Shown: one piece after another, positions 23,393 to 31,183 of the stretch
Layout of the letters: every line of letters starts with the position of its first letter
Numbering within the stretch: the stretch's first letter is position 1
NCBI GenBank assembly: GCA_949289265.1
Contig: CASENE010000058.1
Span: forward strand, 121,681-185,680
Direction: 5' to 3'
DNA length: 64,000 nucleotides
DNA from: an uncultured Bacteroides sp.
Lineage (GTDB): Bacteria; Bacteroidota; Bacteroidia; Bacteroidales; Bacteroidaceae
Translations under genes and position numbers: made by a program
Notes under the pieces: generated by a model
What the model was told of the DNA's origin: nothing
Seen by the model: only the letters and a program-made list of their open reading frames with translations
Databases searched by the model: none

Positions 23393-25117
23393 TCAGCATT
23401 CCAGCAGCATTTGGTTGACCGAGCCTCCGGGAGGCGTCATGGGCAGCACGTTGCCTTCTTCCGCCACGCATGCTTCCAGCAAGAAGGGGCCGGGGGTGTG
23501 CAGCATCTCGTCGATGGCGGCATGCAGCTCTTCGCGGGTGATGGCCCGGCGGGCGGGTATGCCATAGGCGGCGGCCACTTGCTGGTAGTCGGGATTGAGC
23601 ATGGGGGTGAACGAGTACCGGCGGTTGAAGAACATGGCCTGCCATTGGCGCACGTTGCCCAGGAAGTTGTTGTTCAGCATAATCATCTTTACCGGCGCCT
23701 GCTGCTCCATGATGGTGCCCAGTTCCTGCAGGTTCATCTGGAAACCGCCGTCGCCCATGAACACGCACACCGTGCGGTCGGGCCGTCCGAAGGTGGCGCC
23801 GATGGCCGCAGGCATGCCGAAGCCCATCGTGCCCAGTCCGCCCGAGGTGACCAGGCTGCGCGACCGGCGGTAGCGGAAGTAGCGGGCAGACATCATCTGG
23901 TTCTGTCCTACGTCGGTCACCAGGATGGCGTCGTCGTGCGTGGCGTCGCTCACGGCCCTCACCACTTCGCCCATGCTCAGCGTGTCGCCGGCGGGGTGCA
24001 GTTCGGGACGGATGACTTTCTCGTCTTCCACTTCCTCGTAGGGGCGGAAGCTCTCTATCCATTCCGTGTGCTTGGCCGGTTGCAGCAGGGCGGTCACGGC
24101 GGGCAGTGTCTCTTTACAGTTGCCCAGCACGGCCACGTCTGTCCGGATATTCTTGTCTATCTCTGCCGGGTCGATGTCGAAGTGGATGATTTTGGCCTGT
24201 CGGGCGTAGGTGGCCACGTTGCCTGTCACCCGGTCGTCGAAGCGCATGCCCACGGCGATGAGCACGTCGCACTTGTTGGTGTTGATGTTAGGCCCCAGGT
24301 TGCCGTGCATGCCCAACATGCCCTTGTTCAGCGGATGTCCGGTGGGCAGGGCCGAAAGCCCCAGCAGGGTGCGTGCGGCAGGGATGTCCGCCCGTTCGAT
24401 GAAGGCTTGCAGCTCTTGCTCCGCATGCCCCAGCTCTACCCCTTGGCCCACGAGCACCAAGGGGCGTTGGGCCTGGTTGATGAGCTCGGCGGCCTGGCGG
24501 ATGGCTTCCTCGTCGGGTTCGGGCACGGGCATGTAGCTGCGGATGTAGTCCACGCGGACGGGTTCGTAGTTCATCTTGTTCGTCTGGGCGTCTTTGGCAA
24601 AGTCCAGCACCACGGGGCCTGGGCGTCCGCTTTGGGCGATGTAGAAGGCGCGTGCCACGGCCCAGGGAACGTCTTCGGCCCGGCGTATCTGGTAGCTCCA
24701 TTTCGAGATGGGTTGCGTGATGCCCACCAGGTCTACTTCCTGGAAAGCGTCGGTGCCCAGAAAGCCGGTGCCCACCTGTCCGGCAATGACCACGATGGGC
24801 GTGCTGTCTATCATGGCGTCGGCGATGCCGGTGATGGTGTTGGTGGCGCCGGGGCCGCTGGTGACCAGGCAGACGCCTACCCGGCCCGACACGCGGGCAT
24901 ATCCCTGGGCGGCGTGCGTGGCTCCCTGCTCGTGGCGCACCAAGATGTGGTTCAGCGTCCTGCGATGGTCGTAGAGAGCGTCGAACACGGGCATGATGCT
25001 TCCCCCCGGATAGCCGAAGAGGGTGTTGACCCCTTGTGCCTCGAGGGCACGCATCAGGGCTTCCGCCCCGGTGATGTAGTTTTCTCCTTTCTTATTATGT
25101 ATCGAGTCCTTGCTCAT
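23393..25117 (-). CDS. ilvB: Acetolactate synthase large (catalytic) subunit
   Basis: The 574-residue enzyme is thiamine-diphosphate dependent and condenses pyruvate with pyruvate or 2-ketobutyrate. Motifs seen are FGYPGGSIMPVFDALY (start of the Pyr domain), the catalytic Glu in VRHEQGATHAAQGYARVSG, SGPGATN, and the ThDP motif GDGGFQMNLQELGT...NNNFLGNVRQWQ. The length is standard. It follows ilvD by 28 bp and precedes ilvN. Expression should respond to the attenuator ahead of ilvD. Confidence 0.97.
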   Translation of the reverse strand: MSKDSIHNKKGENYITGAEALMRALEAQGVNTLFGYPGGSIMPVFDALYDHRRTLNHILVRHEQGATHAAQGYARVSGRVGVCLVTSGPGATNTITGIADAMIDSTPIVVIAGQVGTGFLGTDAFQEVDLVGITQPISKWSYQIRRAEDVPWAVARAFYIAQSGRPGPVVLDFAKDAQTNKMNYEPVRVDYIRSYMPVPEPDEEAIRQAAELINQAQRPLVLVGQGVELGHAEQELQAFIERADIPAARTLLGLSALPTGHPLNKGMLGMHGNLGPNINTNKCDVLIAVGMRFDDRVTGNVATYARQAKIIHFDIDPAEIDKNIRTDVAVLGNCKETLPAVTALLQPAKHTEWIESFRPYEEVEDEKVIRPELHPAGDTLSMGEVVRAVSDATHDDAILVTDVGQNQMMSARYFRYRRSRSLVTSGGLGTMGFGMPAAIGATFGRPDRTVCVFMGDGGFQMNLQELGTIMEQQAPVKMIMLNNNFLGNVRQWQAMFFNRRYSFTPMLNPDYQQVAAAYGIPARRAITREELHAAIDEMLHTPGPFLLEACVAEEGNVLPMTPPGGSVNQMLLEC

Positions 25118-25145
25118 GGTGGTATGATAAAAAACAAATGCTGGA

Positions 25146-26954
25146 TTATTCTACGATTCTCACTCCTCCCTTGTCGGCCGAGCTGACCATGGCTGCATAG
25201 GCGCGCAGGGCTTTCGATACTTCTCTTTGCCGGACGACGGGTCTCGGGGGGCGTTCGTTCAGTTCCTTGTCAGTCAGCCGGACGTTGATGCTGCGGCGCG
25301 GGATGTCTATTTCGATGAGGTCGCCGTCTTGTATCTTGCCGATGTTGCCTCCGGCGGCGGCTTCGGGCGAGATGTGGCCGATGCTCAGGCCCGAGGTGCC
25401 TCCGCTGAAACGTCCGTCGGTGATGAGGGCGCAGGCTTTGCCCAGGTGGCGCGACTTCAGGTAGGAGGTGGGGTAGAGCATCTCCTGCATGCCCGGTCCT
25501 CCCTTGGGGCCTTCGTGGGTGATGACCACCACGTCGCCGCTCTGCACCTCTCCCTCCAGGATGCCGCGGCAGGCTTCTTCTTGCGAGTCGTACACGCGTG
25601 CCGGCCCGGTGAAGCGCCAGATGCTTTCGTCCACGCCGGCGGTCTTCACCACGCATCCGTCTTGGGCGATGTTGCCCTTCAGCACGGCCAGGCCTCCGTC
25701 TTGCGTATAGGCGTGGGCCAGGTCGCGGATGCAGCCGTGGGCACGGTCGGTGTCCAGTTCCTTGTAATAGTTTTCCTGGGCGCCCATCTTCGCGCAGGGC
25801 TCGCCGCCGGGGGCCGAGGCATACTTCTTGAGCGCCTTGCGGCAGACGTGCGGGCTGCGGATGCTGTATTGGTCGATGGCCTCGGCCAGGGTCAGGCCGT
25901 CCACGCGGCGCGCCGTGGTGTCCACCAGCCCGCCGCGGGCCAGTTCGTCCATGATGGCCAGGATGCCGCCGGCGCGGTTGACGTCTTCCACGTGGTACTG
26001 TTGCGTGTTGGGGGCCACCTTGCAGAGGCAGGGCGTGCGGCGCGACAGGGCGTCGATGTCGTCCATGCAGAAGTCGGCTCCGGCCTCGTGGGCGATGGCC
26101 AGCAGGTGCAGCACCGTGTTGGTCGACCCTCCCATGGCGATGTCCAGCGTCATGGCGTTGAGGAAGGCCTGGCGCGTGGCGATGCTGCGGGGCAACACGC
26201 TCTCGTCGCCGTCTTCGTAATAGCGGCGCGCGTTCTCCACGATGAGGCGCGCGGCGTCCTTGAAGAGCTTCTTGCGGTTGCGGTGCGTGGCCACGATGGT
26301 GCCGTTGCCGGGCAGGGCCAGCCCGATGGCCTCGTTGAGGCAGTTCATGGAGTTGGCGGTGAACATGCCCGAGCAGCAGCCGCACGTGGGACAGGCACGG
26401 CGTTCGATTTGCTCCACGTCCGCGTCGCTCACCGACGGGTCGGCCGACTGTATCATGGCGTCGATGAGGTCCAGCTTCTTCCCCTGCCAGCGTCCGGCCT
26501 CCATCGGGCCGCCGGACACGAAGACGGTGGGCAGGTTGAGCCGCATGGCCGCCATGAGCATGCCCGGCGTTATCTTGTCGCAATTGCTGATGCACACCAG
26601 CGCGTCGGCCTTGTGGGCGTTGACCATGTATTCCACGCTGTCGGCGATGAGGTCGCGCGAGGGCAGGGAGTAGAGCATGCCGTCGTGGCCCATGGCGATG
26701 CCGTCGTCGATGGCGATGGTGTCGAACTCGGCGGCAAAGCACCCCAGCCGCTCTATCTCGCGCTTGACGTACTGTCCGGCTTCGTGCAGGTGCACGTGTC
26801 CCGGCACGAACTGGGTGAACGAGTTGACGATGGCGATGACGGGACGGCCCATCTGTTCGGGCTTCATGCCGTTGGCGGCCCACAGGGCGCGTGCCCCGGC
26901 CATTCGCCGGCCTTGTGTGCAGACTGTGCTACGTAGCTGATGCTTCATATCCAT
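25146..26954 (-). CDS. ilvD: Dihydroxy-acid dehydratase
   Basis: The 602-residue Fe-S enzyme dehydrates dihydroxy-isovalerate and dihydroxy-methylvalerate to the 2-keto acids. Cluster ligands and signature segments are present: [15 protein letters not shown] and [19 protein letters not shown], and a C-terminal [22 protein letters not shown]. It is the first structural gene of the operon. Starts at 26954 (MDMKHQ) and 26948 are both possible. The 240-bp leader in front holds a leader peptide and attenuator. A branched-chain or sugar-acid dehydratase function is less likely given the neighbours. Confidence 0.97.
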   Translation of the reverse strand: MDMKHQLRSTVCTQGRRMAGARALWAANGMKPEQMGRPVIAIVNSFTQFVPGHVHLHEAGQYVKREIERLGCFAAEFDTIAIDDGIAMGHDGMLYSLPSRDLIADSVEYMVNAHKADALVCISNCDKITPGMLMAAMRLNLPTVFVSGGPMEAGRWQGKKLDLIDAMIQSADPSVSDADVEQIERRACPTCGCCSGMFTANSMNCLNEAIGLALPGNGTIVATHRNRKKLFKDAARLIVENARRYYEDGDESVLPRSIATRQAFLNAMTLDIAMGGSTNTVLHLLAIAHEAGADFCMDDIDALSRRTPCLCKVAPNTQQYHVEDVNRAGGILAIMDELARGGLVDTTARRVDGLTLAEAIDQYSIRSPHVCRKALKKYASAPGGEPCAKMGAQENYYKELDTDRAHGCIRDLAHAYTQDGGLAVLKGNIAQDGCVVKTAGVDESIWRFTGPARVYDSQEEACRGILEGEVQSGDVVVITHEGPKGGPGMQEMLYPTSYLKSRHLGKACALITDGRFSGGTSGLSIGHISPEAAAGGNIGKIQDGDLIEIDIPRRSINVRLTDKELNERPPRPVVRQREVSKALRAYAAMVSSADKGGVRIVE

Positions 26955-27001
26955 GTAAGTTTTTAAAGTTCTTCATTCTCCGAGTCCCCCGGCCCATAAG
27001 C

Positions 27002-27030
27002 AAAAAGCCCTTCTCGCGGTGAGAAAGGCT
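27002..27030 (-). terminator. Attenuator terminator in the ilv leader
   Basis: On the minus strand, AGCCTTTCTC (27030-27021) and GAGAAGGGCT (27015-27006) form a stem with a 5-base loop, followed by TTTTT. It lies 48 bp ahead of ilvD and is the terminator half of the attenuator. Confidence 0.88.
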
Positions 27031-27081
27031 TCGGGGTTACTCTGTCAAGACGAACGGTGTATGCACACAAACCTTTCTCAC
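27019..27081 (-). promoter_or_regulatory. Antiterminator pairing element of the ilv attenuator
   Basis: GTGAGAAAGG (minus strand, 27081-27072) is exactly complementary to CCTTTCTCAC (27028-27019), which is the left arm of the terminator. The upstream strand begins at the leader-peptide stop codon. A ribosome that finishes the peptide covers it and lets the terminator fold; a ribosome stalled on the Ile/Val/Leu codons leaves it free to block the terminator. Confidence 0.85.
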
Positions 27082-27155
27082 GCTTCCGTGGGTAGCACGA
27101 CGACGCGAATAATGTGCAGGACTGCCAGGTTCGTATCAATAAACAAGTTCGTCAT
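27078..27155 (-). CDS. ilv operon leader peptide
   Basis: A 25-codon ORF lies in the 5' leader of ilvD. Eleven of its 25 residues are branched chain, concentrated in LAVLHIIRVVVLP near the end. It starts 43 bases downstream of the promoter -7 box with AAGAAG as a modest ribosome-binding site, and its stop codon overlaps the antiterminator strand. Its composition and position are those of an attenuation leader that senses charged tRNA for leucine, isoleucine and valine. The peptide itself probably has no function. Confidence 0.88.
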   Translation of the reverse strand: MTNLFIDTNLAVLHIIRVVVLPTEA

Positions 27156-27197
27156 ATCGTTGTCTTCTTGGATGCCCTTCCGTGGGGAACGACGTTG

Positions 27198-27228
27198 CAA
27201 AGGTAAGGGCTTTTTTAGAATATGCAAA
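27198..27228 (-). promoter_or_regulatory. Complete -33/-7 promoter of the ilv operon
   Basis: Minus strand TTTG (27225-27228), 19 bp, TACCTTTG (27198-27205): both boxes match the Bacteroidetes consensus with ideal spacing. Transcription would begin near 27190, ahead of the leader peptide. Confidence 0.8.
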
Positions 27229-27531
27229 CGATTTGAAGAAAAAAGTGACAGAAAAGTGAATATCCGTAAGGCGGAGGCGGCCGACACTCGCGATTTGTCA
27301 CCGTTCCGCATCCCCTCCCCGCAGGCGTCGGAGGGCTGACGGGCGCGGCGGGCGCGCAGGGGCGGGGCGGTTGCGGAGGGAGGTACATATATAATAAGGT
27401 ATAGGGGCATCGCATCCGGCAGGCAGCGGTGGCGGCGGGAGGCCGGGCAGGATGGCTGTGGACAAGGATGAAGGGTCACGGCGGACAAAAAATCCGACCC
27501 TTCGTGGACAAAAACTTGCAGGAACGAAGGG
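27229..27531. other. Intergenic stretch without recognisable gene
   Basis: This GC-rich gap between the divergent ilv promoter and array F has no supported ORF. It holds one possible hairpin (GAAGGGT near 27470 with ACCCTTC near 27497) and otherwise nothing I can name. Confidence 0.5.
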
Positions 27532-27672
27532 AAAGTTATAAATTTACGCTGGATTTATGTAAATCTAGCCTGGATTTATGTAAATTCAACCTGGATTTAT
27601 GTAAATTCAGCTTAGATTTATGTAAATCCAGCCTGGATTTATAACTTAGTGTATAACACCGGGAAGTTTTCC
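27532..27672. repeat. Tandem dyad array F, 21-bp period, with flanks shared with array I
   Basis: GGATTTA or AGATTTA recurs at 27551, 27572, 27593, 27614 and 27635, exactly 21 bp apart. Units contain the palindrome GGATTTA-TG-TAAATCC. The left flank AAAGTTATAAATT (27532-27544) and right flank ACACCGGGAAGTTTTCC (27656-27672) recur around array I near 50.5 kb. Confidence 0.92.
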
Positions 27673-27743
27673 CCACCGTCGCCCGAAGTTTTGGGTCGCC
27701 GTGACGGAAGATTTCCCCCAACCATCAGGAGGAACAACGAGAC

Positions 27744-28385
27744 ATGGCACAGTATGAAATGCAAGAGTCGAACCTGCCCAACGAAGAGGGCAAGCGCGTG
27801 CTGTTTCCCCGCATGAAGCTGTGGGGGCAAGCCGATTTGGACGAAATCACCGAGAAAATCTGCCGGGCCAGCACCTTCTCGCCCGGCGACGTGAAGGGGC
27901 TGGTGCGGGCATTGGCCGACGAGATTGCCTGCGCCCTGGGCGAGGGACGGTCGGTCAAGATTGACGGCCTGGGCATCCTGACCCCCTCGCTGGGCCTGCG
28001 CGAGGGCTTCGAGCGCGAGACGGGAGAGCCGGGCGGCACGCGCCGCAACGCCATGAGCATCTACGTGAAGAACATCCGCCTGCGTCCGGACAAGACGCTG
28101 CTGGAGAACACCAACGGCCACTGCCGCCTGGAGCGCGCGGCCTGGAAGTTCCGCAAGTCGTCCGCGCGCTACACGCCCCAAGAGCGGCTGGCCCTGGCGC
28201 AGCAGTACCTGGAGACGCACCCCAGCCTCAGCGTGGCCGACTATGCCCGGATGACGGGCCTGCTGCACGACGCCGCCTCCAAGGAACTGCGCCGCTGGAA
28301 GGACGACCCGGCCACGGGCATCGGCACGCAGGGACGCGCCACGCACAAGGTGTACGTGCGGCGGCGGCAGGAGACGGCGGGCTGA
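27744..28385 (+). CDS. HU-like DNA-binding protein with C-terminal extension
   Basis: The 213-residue protein has an HU/HIG-type domain (about 20-125: VKGLVRALADEIACALGEGRS, KIDGLGILTPSL, VKNIRLRPDK) of the kind common in Bacteroidales, followed by an extra 80-residue basic tail (SVADYARMTGLLHDAASKELRRW) that looks like a helix-turn-helix-type helical region. A strong Shine-Dalgarno AGGAGGA (27728-27734) supports the ATG at 27744; such strong sites are rare in this window. No TAnnTTTG box was found, so transcription may start within or before array F. The role is presumably chromosome architecture or regulation; partner genes are unknown. Confidence 0.8.
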   Translation: MAQYEMQESNLPNEEGKRVLFPRMKLWGQADLDEITEKICRASTFSPGDVKGLVRALADEIACALGEGRSVKIDGLGILTPSLGLREGFERETGEPGGTRRNAMSIYVKNIRLRPDKTLLENTNGHCRLERAAWKFRKSSARYTPQERLALAQQYLETHPSLSVADYARMTGLLHDAASKELRRWKDDPATGIGTQGRATHKVYVRRRQETAG

Positions 28386-28418
28386 CGAGGCATTTTATCC
28401 ATCCAGCGCATCCTGCCT

Positions 28419-29933
28419 ATGAACGACCGCATTGCTCTCTATCATGCGTATGCCCGCCGGGAAAGCGACGTCCTGCCCGGCGGGACTGCTGCCGACCTGG
28501 ACTTGGACGGCCTCCTCTGTCGCGTCGACCGCACGTCGTCTTTCGTGGGCAAGCAGTATCTCTACCACCTGTTGCATCGGGATGCCCGTTCCGAAGTGGG
28601 CAGGCACGAGGAAGTGGTGCGCGCATTCCAGGCAGACCCGGCGTGGCGGGCGGATGTCCGCCGCTCTCTGGCCCGTACCCGGCAGGCGGACGCGGGTTAC
28701 ATCTGTTCGCTCTTTTCGTCGGACATCGGCGCCTTGTCCCCGCGTTGGGTAGATGCCGTGGGTGTCTGCCGCTTCCTGCCGCTCTGTTGGCTGGCTCTGA
28801 TGTTTCTGGCGCCCCATGTGGCGTGGCTCTATCTGCTGGCGCTCAACCTGGCTGTTCACTTCGTGCTGCATTACCAAAGCAAGAAGAAGATTTATGAGTA
28901 TTACCACTCCATCCCGCAGACCCGGCAGTTGTTGCGCCAGGCGGAGGAACTGGTGGGGGAAGAACGGCTGGCAAGATTGCAACAGACCGGCGCGCCGGTG
29001 CGGGCAGACAAATTGCGCGCCATTCGGAAGCAGTTGCGGGTGTTCAGTCTGGGCGTGAAGTTGGACGGGGACTTTGCCATTCTGGCCTATACGTTGGTGG
29101 AGTTGGTGAACATCTTTCTTTTGGCCGAATACTACGCCGTGCATCGCTCCTTGCTGTGCTTGCGGCGTGAAAAGGCATGGCTGGAAGACGTGTTCCGCCT
29201 GGTGGGGCTGACCGACGTGCTTTGTTCGCTCTCGCTCTTGCGCGAAGAACTACCCTGCTGGTGCGTCCCTTCCTGGCTGCCTGTCCCCGGCACCCTTCAG
29301 GCCGAAGATGTTTATCATCCTCTGGTGGAGAACGCCGTGCCCAACTCTTTCTCCCTCTCCGGCCGCTCTGCCCTGATAACAGGCTCCAACATGTGCGGAA
29401 AGACGTGCTTCATCCGTACCATAGGGGTGAACGTCGTGGCAGCCAAGGCCCTCAATACTTGCTTTGCACACGCTTTTGCCTGTTGTCCCGACGTTCGCCT
29501 GCTCTCTTCCATCCAGCATACCGACCGGCTGGCCGAGGGGCGAAGTCTCTTCCTGCAAGAAGCGTTGGACATCCGCTACATGCTGGAGGAGAGCGTAAGG
29601 CATCCCTGCCTGCTGCTGGTGGACGAACCTTTCGGCGGCACCAACAGCACGGAGCGCATCGCTATCTGCACGGCTGTATTGGAACGTCTTGCCCAGAATA
29701 ACAACACAGTCTTTGTCACCACGCACGACTGGGAACTGCAACAGGCTTTGGAGTCTTGTTACGACTGCTACCATTTCAGCGAACAGGTGGGCGAGCAAGA
29801 CCTGGCTTTTGATTATCGTCTGCGCAAGGGGAAGGTCACGCAGGGCAACGCCGTTCGGATACTGGGCGTCTATGGTTATCCGCCGGAGGTGGTGGAGAAA
29901 GCCCAGAGGATGGTGGGGCGGGGAAACGGATAG
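28419..29933 (+). CDS. Membrane-associated MutS-family ATPase
   Basis: The 504-residue protein keeps only the lever/clamp-like helices and the MutS ATPase. Walker A is GSNMCGKTCF (usually GPNMxGKS), Walker B is LLLVDEPFGGTNSTER, and the D-loop/H region VTTHDWEL follows. No mismatch-recognition domain I is present. Two adjacent hydrophobic helices lie at about residues 122-155 (FLPLCWLALMFLAPHVAWLY), so it is predicted to be inserted in the membrane, unlike true MutS. Such truncated MutS paralogues are common in Bacteroidetes and their function is not established. It follows the HU-like gene by 33 bp and may share its transcript. Confidence 0.85.
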   Translation: MNDRIALYHAYARRESDVLPGGTAADLDLDGLLCRVDRTSSFVGKQYLYHLLHRDARSEVGRHEEVVRAFQADPAWRADVRRSLARTRQADAGYICSLFSSDIGALSPRWVDAVGVCRFLPLCWLALMFLAPHVAWLYLLALNLAVHFVLHYQSKKKIYEYYHSIPQTRQLLRQAEELVGEERLARLQQTGAPVRADKLRAIRKQLRVFSLGVKLDGDFAILAYTLVELVNIFLLAEYYAVHRSLLCLRREKAWLEDVFRLVGLTDVLCSLSLLREELPCWCVPSWLPVPGTLQAEDVYHPLVENAVPNSFSLSGRSALITGSNMCGKTCFIRTIGVNVVAAKALNTCFAHAFACCPDVRLLSSIQHTDRLAEGRSLFLQEALDIRYMLEESVRHPCLLLVDEPFGGTNSTERIAICTAVLERLAQNNNTVFVTTHDWELQQALESCYDCYHFSEQVGEQDLAFDYRLRKGKVTQGNAVRILGVYGYPPEVVEKAQRMVGRGNG

Positions 29934-29970
29934 AATACCGCCCAAGGGCCGTAATTCCGGAAAAATGTCT

Positions 29971-29978
29971 TACCTTTG
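29971..29978 (+). promoter_or_regulatory. -7 box of the DUF4105 / phosphatase-fold operon
   Basis: TACCTTTG ends only 5 bases before the ATG at 29984, so the mRNA would be leaderless or nearly so. Confidence 0.6.
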
Positions 29979-29983
29979 CGGCC

Positions 29984-31183
29984 ATGAAACTCAGAATGCT
30001 TCTTTCCCTCTTCCTCCTGTCCGTGTGGGGGATGCTCCTGCGTCCTGCTCCGGCTCTGGCCGCCGATGCTGCGGGGGGCGACTCGTTGCGCGTCAGTCTC
30101 CTGACCTGCGCGGCGGGCGAGGAGATATACAGCCTCTTCGGCCACACGGCCATCCGCTGCGAGAACCTGGCGACGGGCGAGGACGTAGTGTATAATTACG
30201 GTGTGTTCGACTTCAGCTCCTCCGGCTTCGTGCTGCGCTTCGCCTTGGGCGAGACGGACTACCGCCTGGACAAGGAGCCTGCCGGGCCTTTCTTCCGGGC
30301 CTATTACTTCAACGGCCGCGACATCTGGCAGCAGGAACTGAACCTGACCGCGGAGGAGAAGCGGCGCCTCGTGGCCCTGTTGGAAGAGAACTACCGGCCG
30401 GAGAACCGCATATACCGCTATAACTTCTTCTACGACAACTGTTCCACCCGTCCGCGCGACAAGGTGGAAGAGGCCGTGGACGGACGTCTGGTCTATCCGG
30501 CAGACACGGTGACCGTCACCTATCGCGACCTGACCGACCGCTACAGCGAGGGGCATCCGTGGTCGCGCCTGGGCATGAGCCTCTGCCTGGGGAGCGAGGC
30601 CGACAAGCCCGTCAGCCGGCGTGCCATGCAGTTCGTGCCCTTCCTTCTGCAGGCCGACTTCTCGCAAACGACCCTGGTTGATTCCGTCGGACGCACGCGC
30701 CCGCTGGTGGCCCACGAGGGGCTGCTCTTGAAGGCTTTGCAGGCAACTGCTCCCGATGAAGGCGGCCTCGCGCCGATGACGTGCGCCTGGCTCCTGTTTG
30801 GCGCGACGCTGGCGCTGACCGTCTGCGGCATCCGTCGGCGGAAGGCGTGGTGGGGAGTGGACGTCGTGCTGTTTGCCGCCGCAGGCCTGGCCGGGTGCGT
30901 GCTGGCCTTCCTGGCGTGCTTCTCGCAACATCCCTGCATGAGTCCCAACTACCTGCTCTTCGTCTTCCATCCCCTGCACCTGCTCTGTCTGCCGTGGCTG
31001 GTTCGCGCGGCGCGCCGGGGGCAGTTTAGCCGCTATTTGATGCTGAATCTTGCGGTTTTAACGTTATTTATGGTGTTTTGGGGAGCTTTCCCGCAGAAGT
31101 TCCCGCCAGAGGTGCTACCTTTGGCACTGTGTTTGTGGATGCGTAGCCTGAGCAATGGCATCCTTGCAAGGAAAAAGAGATGA
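29984..31183 (+). CDS. DUF4105 (Lnb N-terminal domain-like) membrane protein
   Basis: The 399-residue protein has a signal peptide (MKLRMLLSLFLLSVWGMLL), an extracytoplasmic DUF4105 domain (about 35-240) with the conserved LLTCAAGEEIYSLFGHTAIR, VYNYGVFDF and YNFFYDNCSTRPRDKV segments, and four to five C-terminal membrane helices (about 255-395). DUF4105 is a papain-like/NlpC-type cysteine hydrolase relative found as the periplasmic half of lacto-N-biosidase-chaperone-like proteins; the Cys in DNCSTR and the His in FGHTA are the candidate active-site residues. The stop codon overlaps the next gene (ATGA). The substrate is unknown. Confidence 0.85.
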   Translation: MKLRMLLSLFLLSVWGMLLRPAPALAADAAGGDSLRVSLLTCAAGEEIYSLFGHTAIRCENLATGEDVVYNYGVFDFSSSGFVLRFALGETDYRLDKEPAGPFFRAYYFNGRDIWQQELNLTAEEKRRLVALLEENYRPENRIYRYNFFYDNCSTRPRDKVEEAVDGRLVYPADTVTVTYRDLTDRYSEGHPWSRLGMSLCLGSEADKPVSRRAMQFVPFLLQADFSQTTLVDSVGRTRPLVAHEGLLLKALQATAPDEGGLAPMTCAWLLFGATLALTVCGIRRRKAWWGVDVVLFAAAGLAGCVLAFLACFSQHPCMSPNYLLFVFHPLHLLCLPWLVRAARRGQFSRYLMLNLAVLTLFMVFWGAFPQKFPPEVLPLALCLWMRSLSNGILARKKR

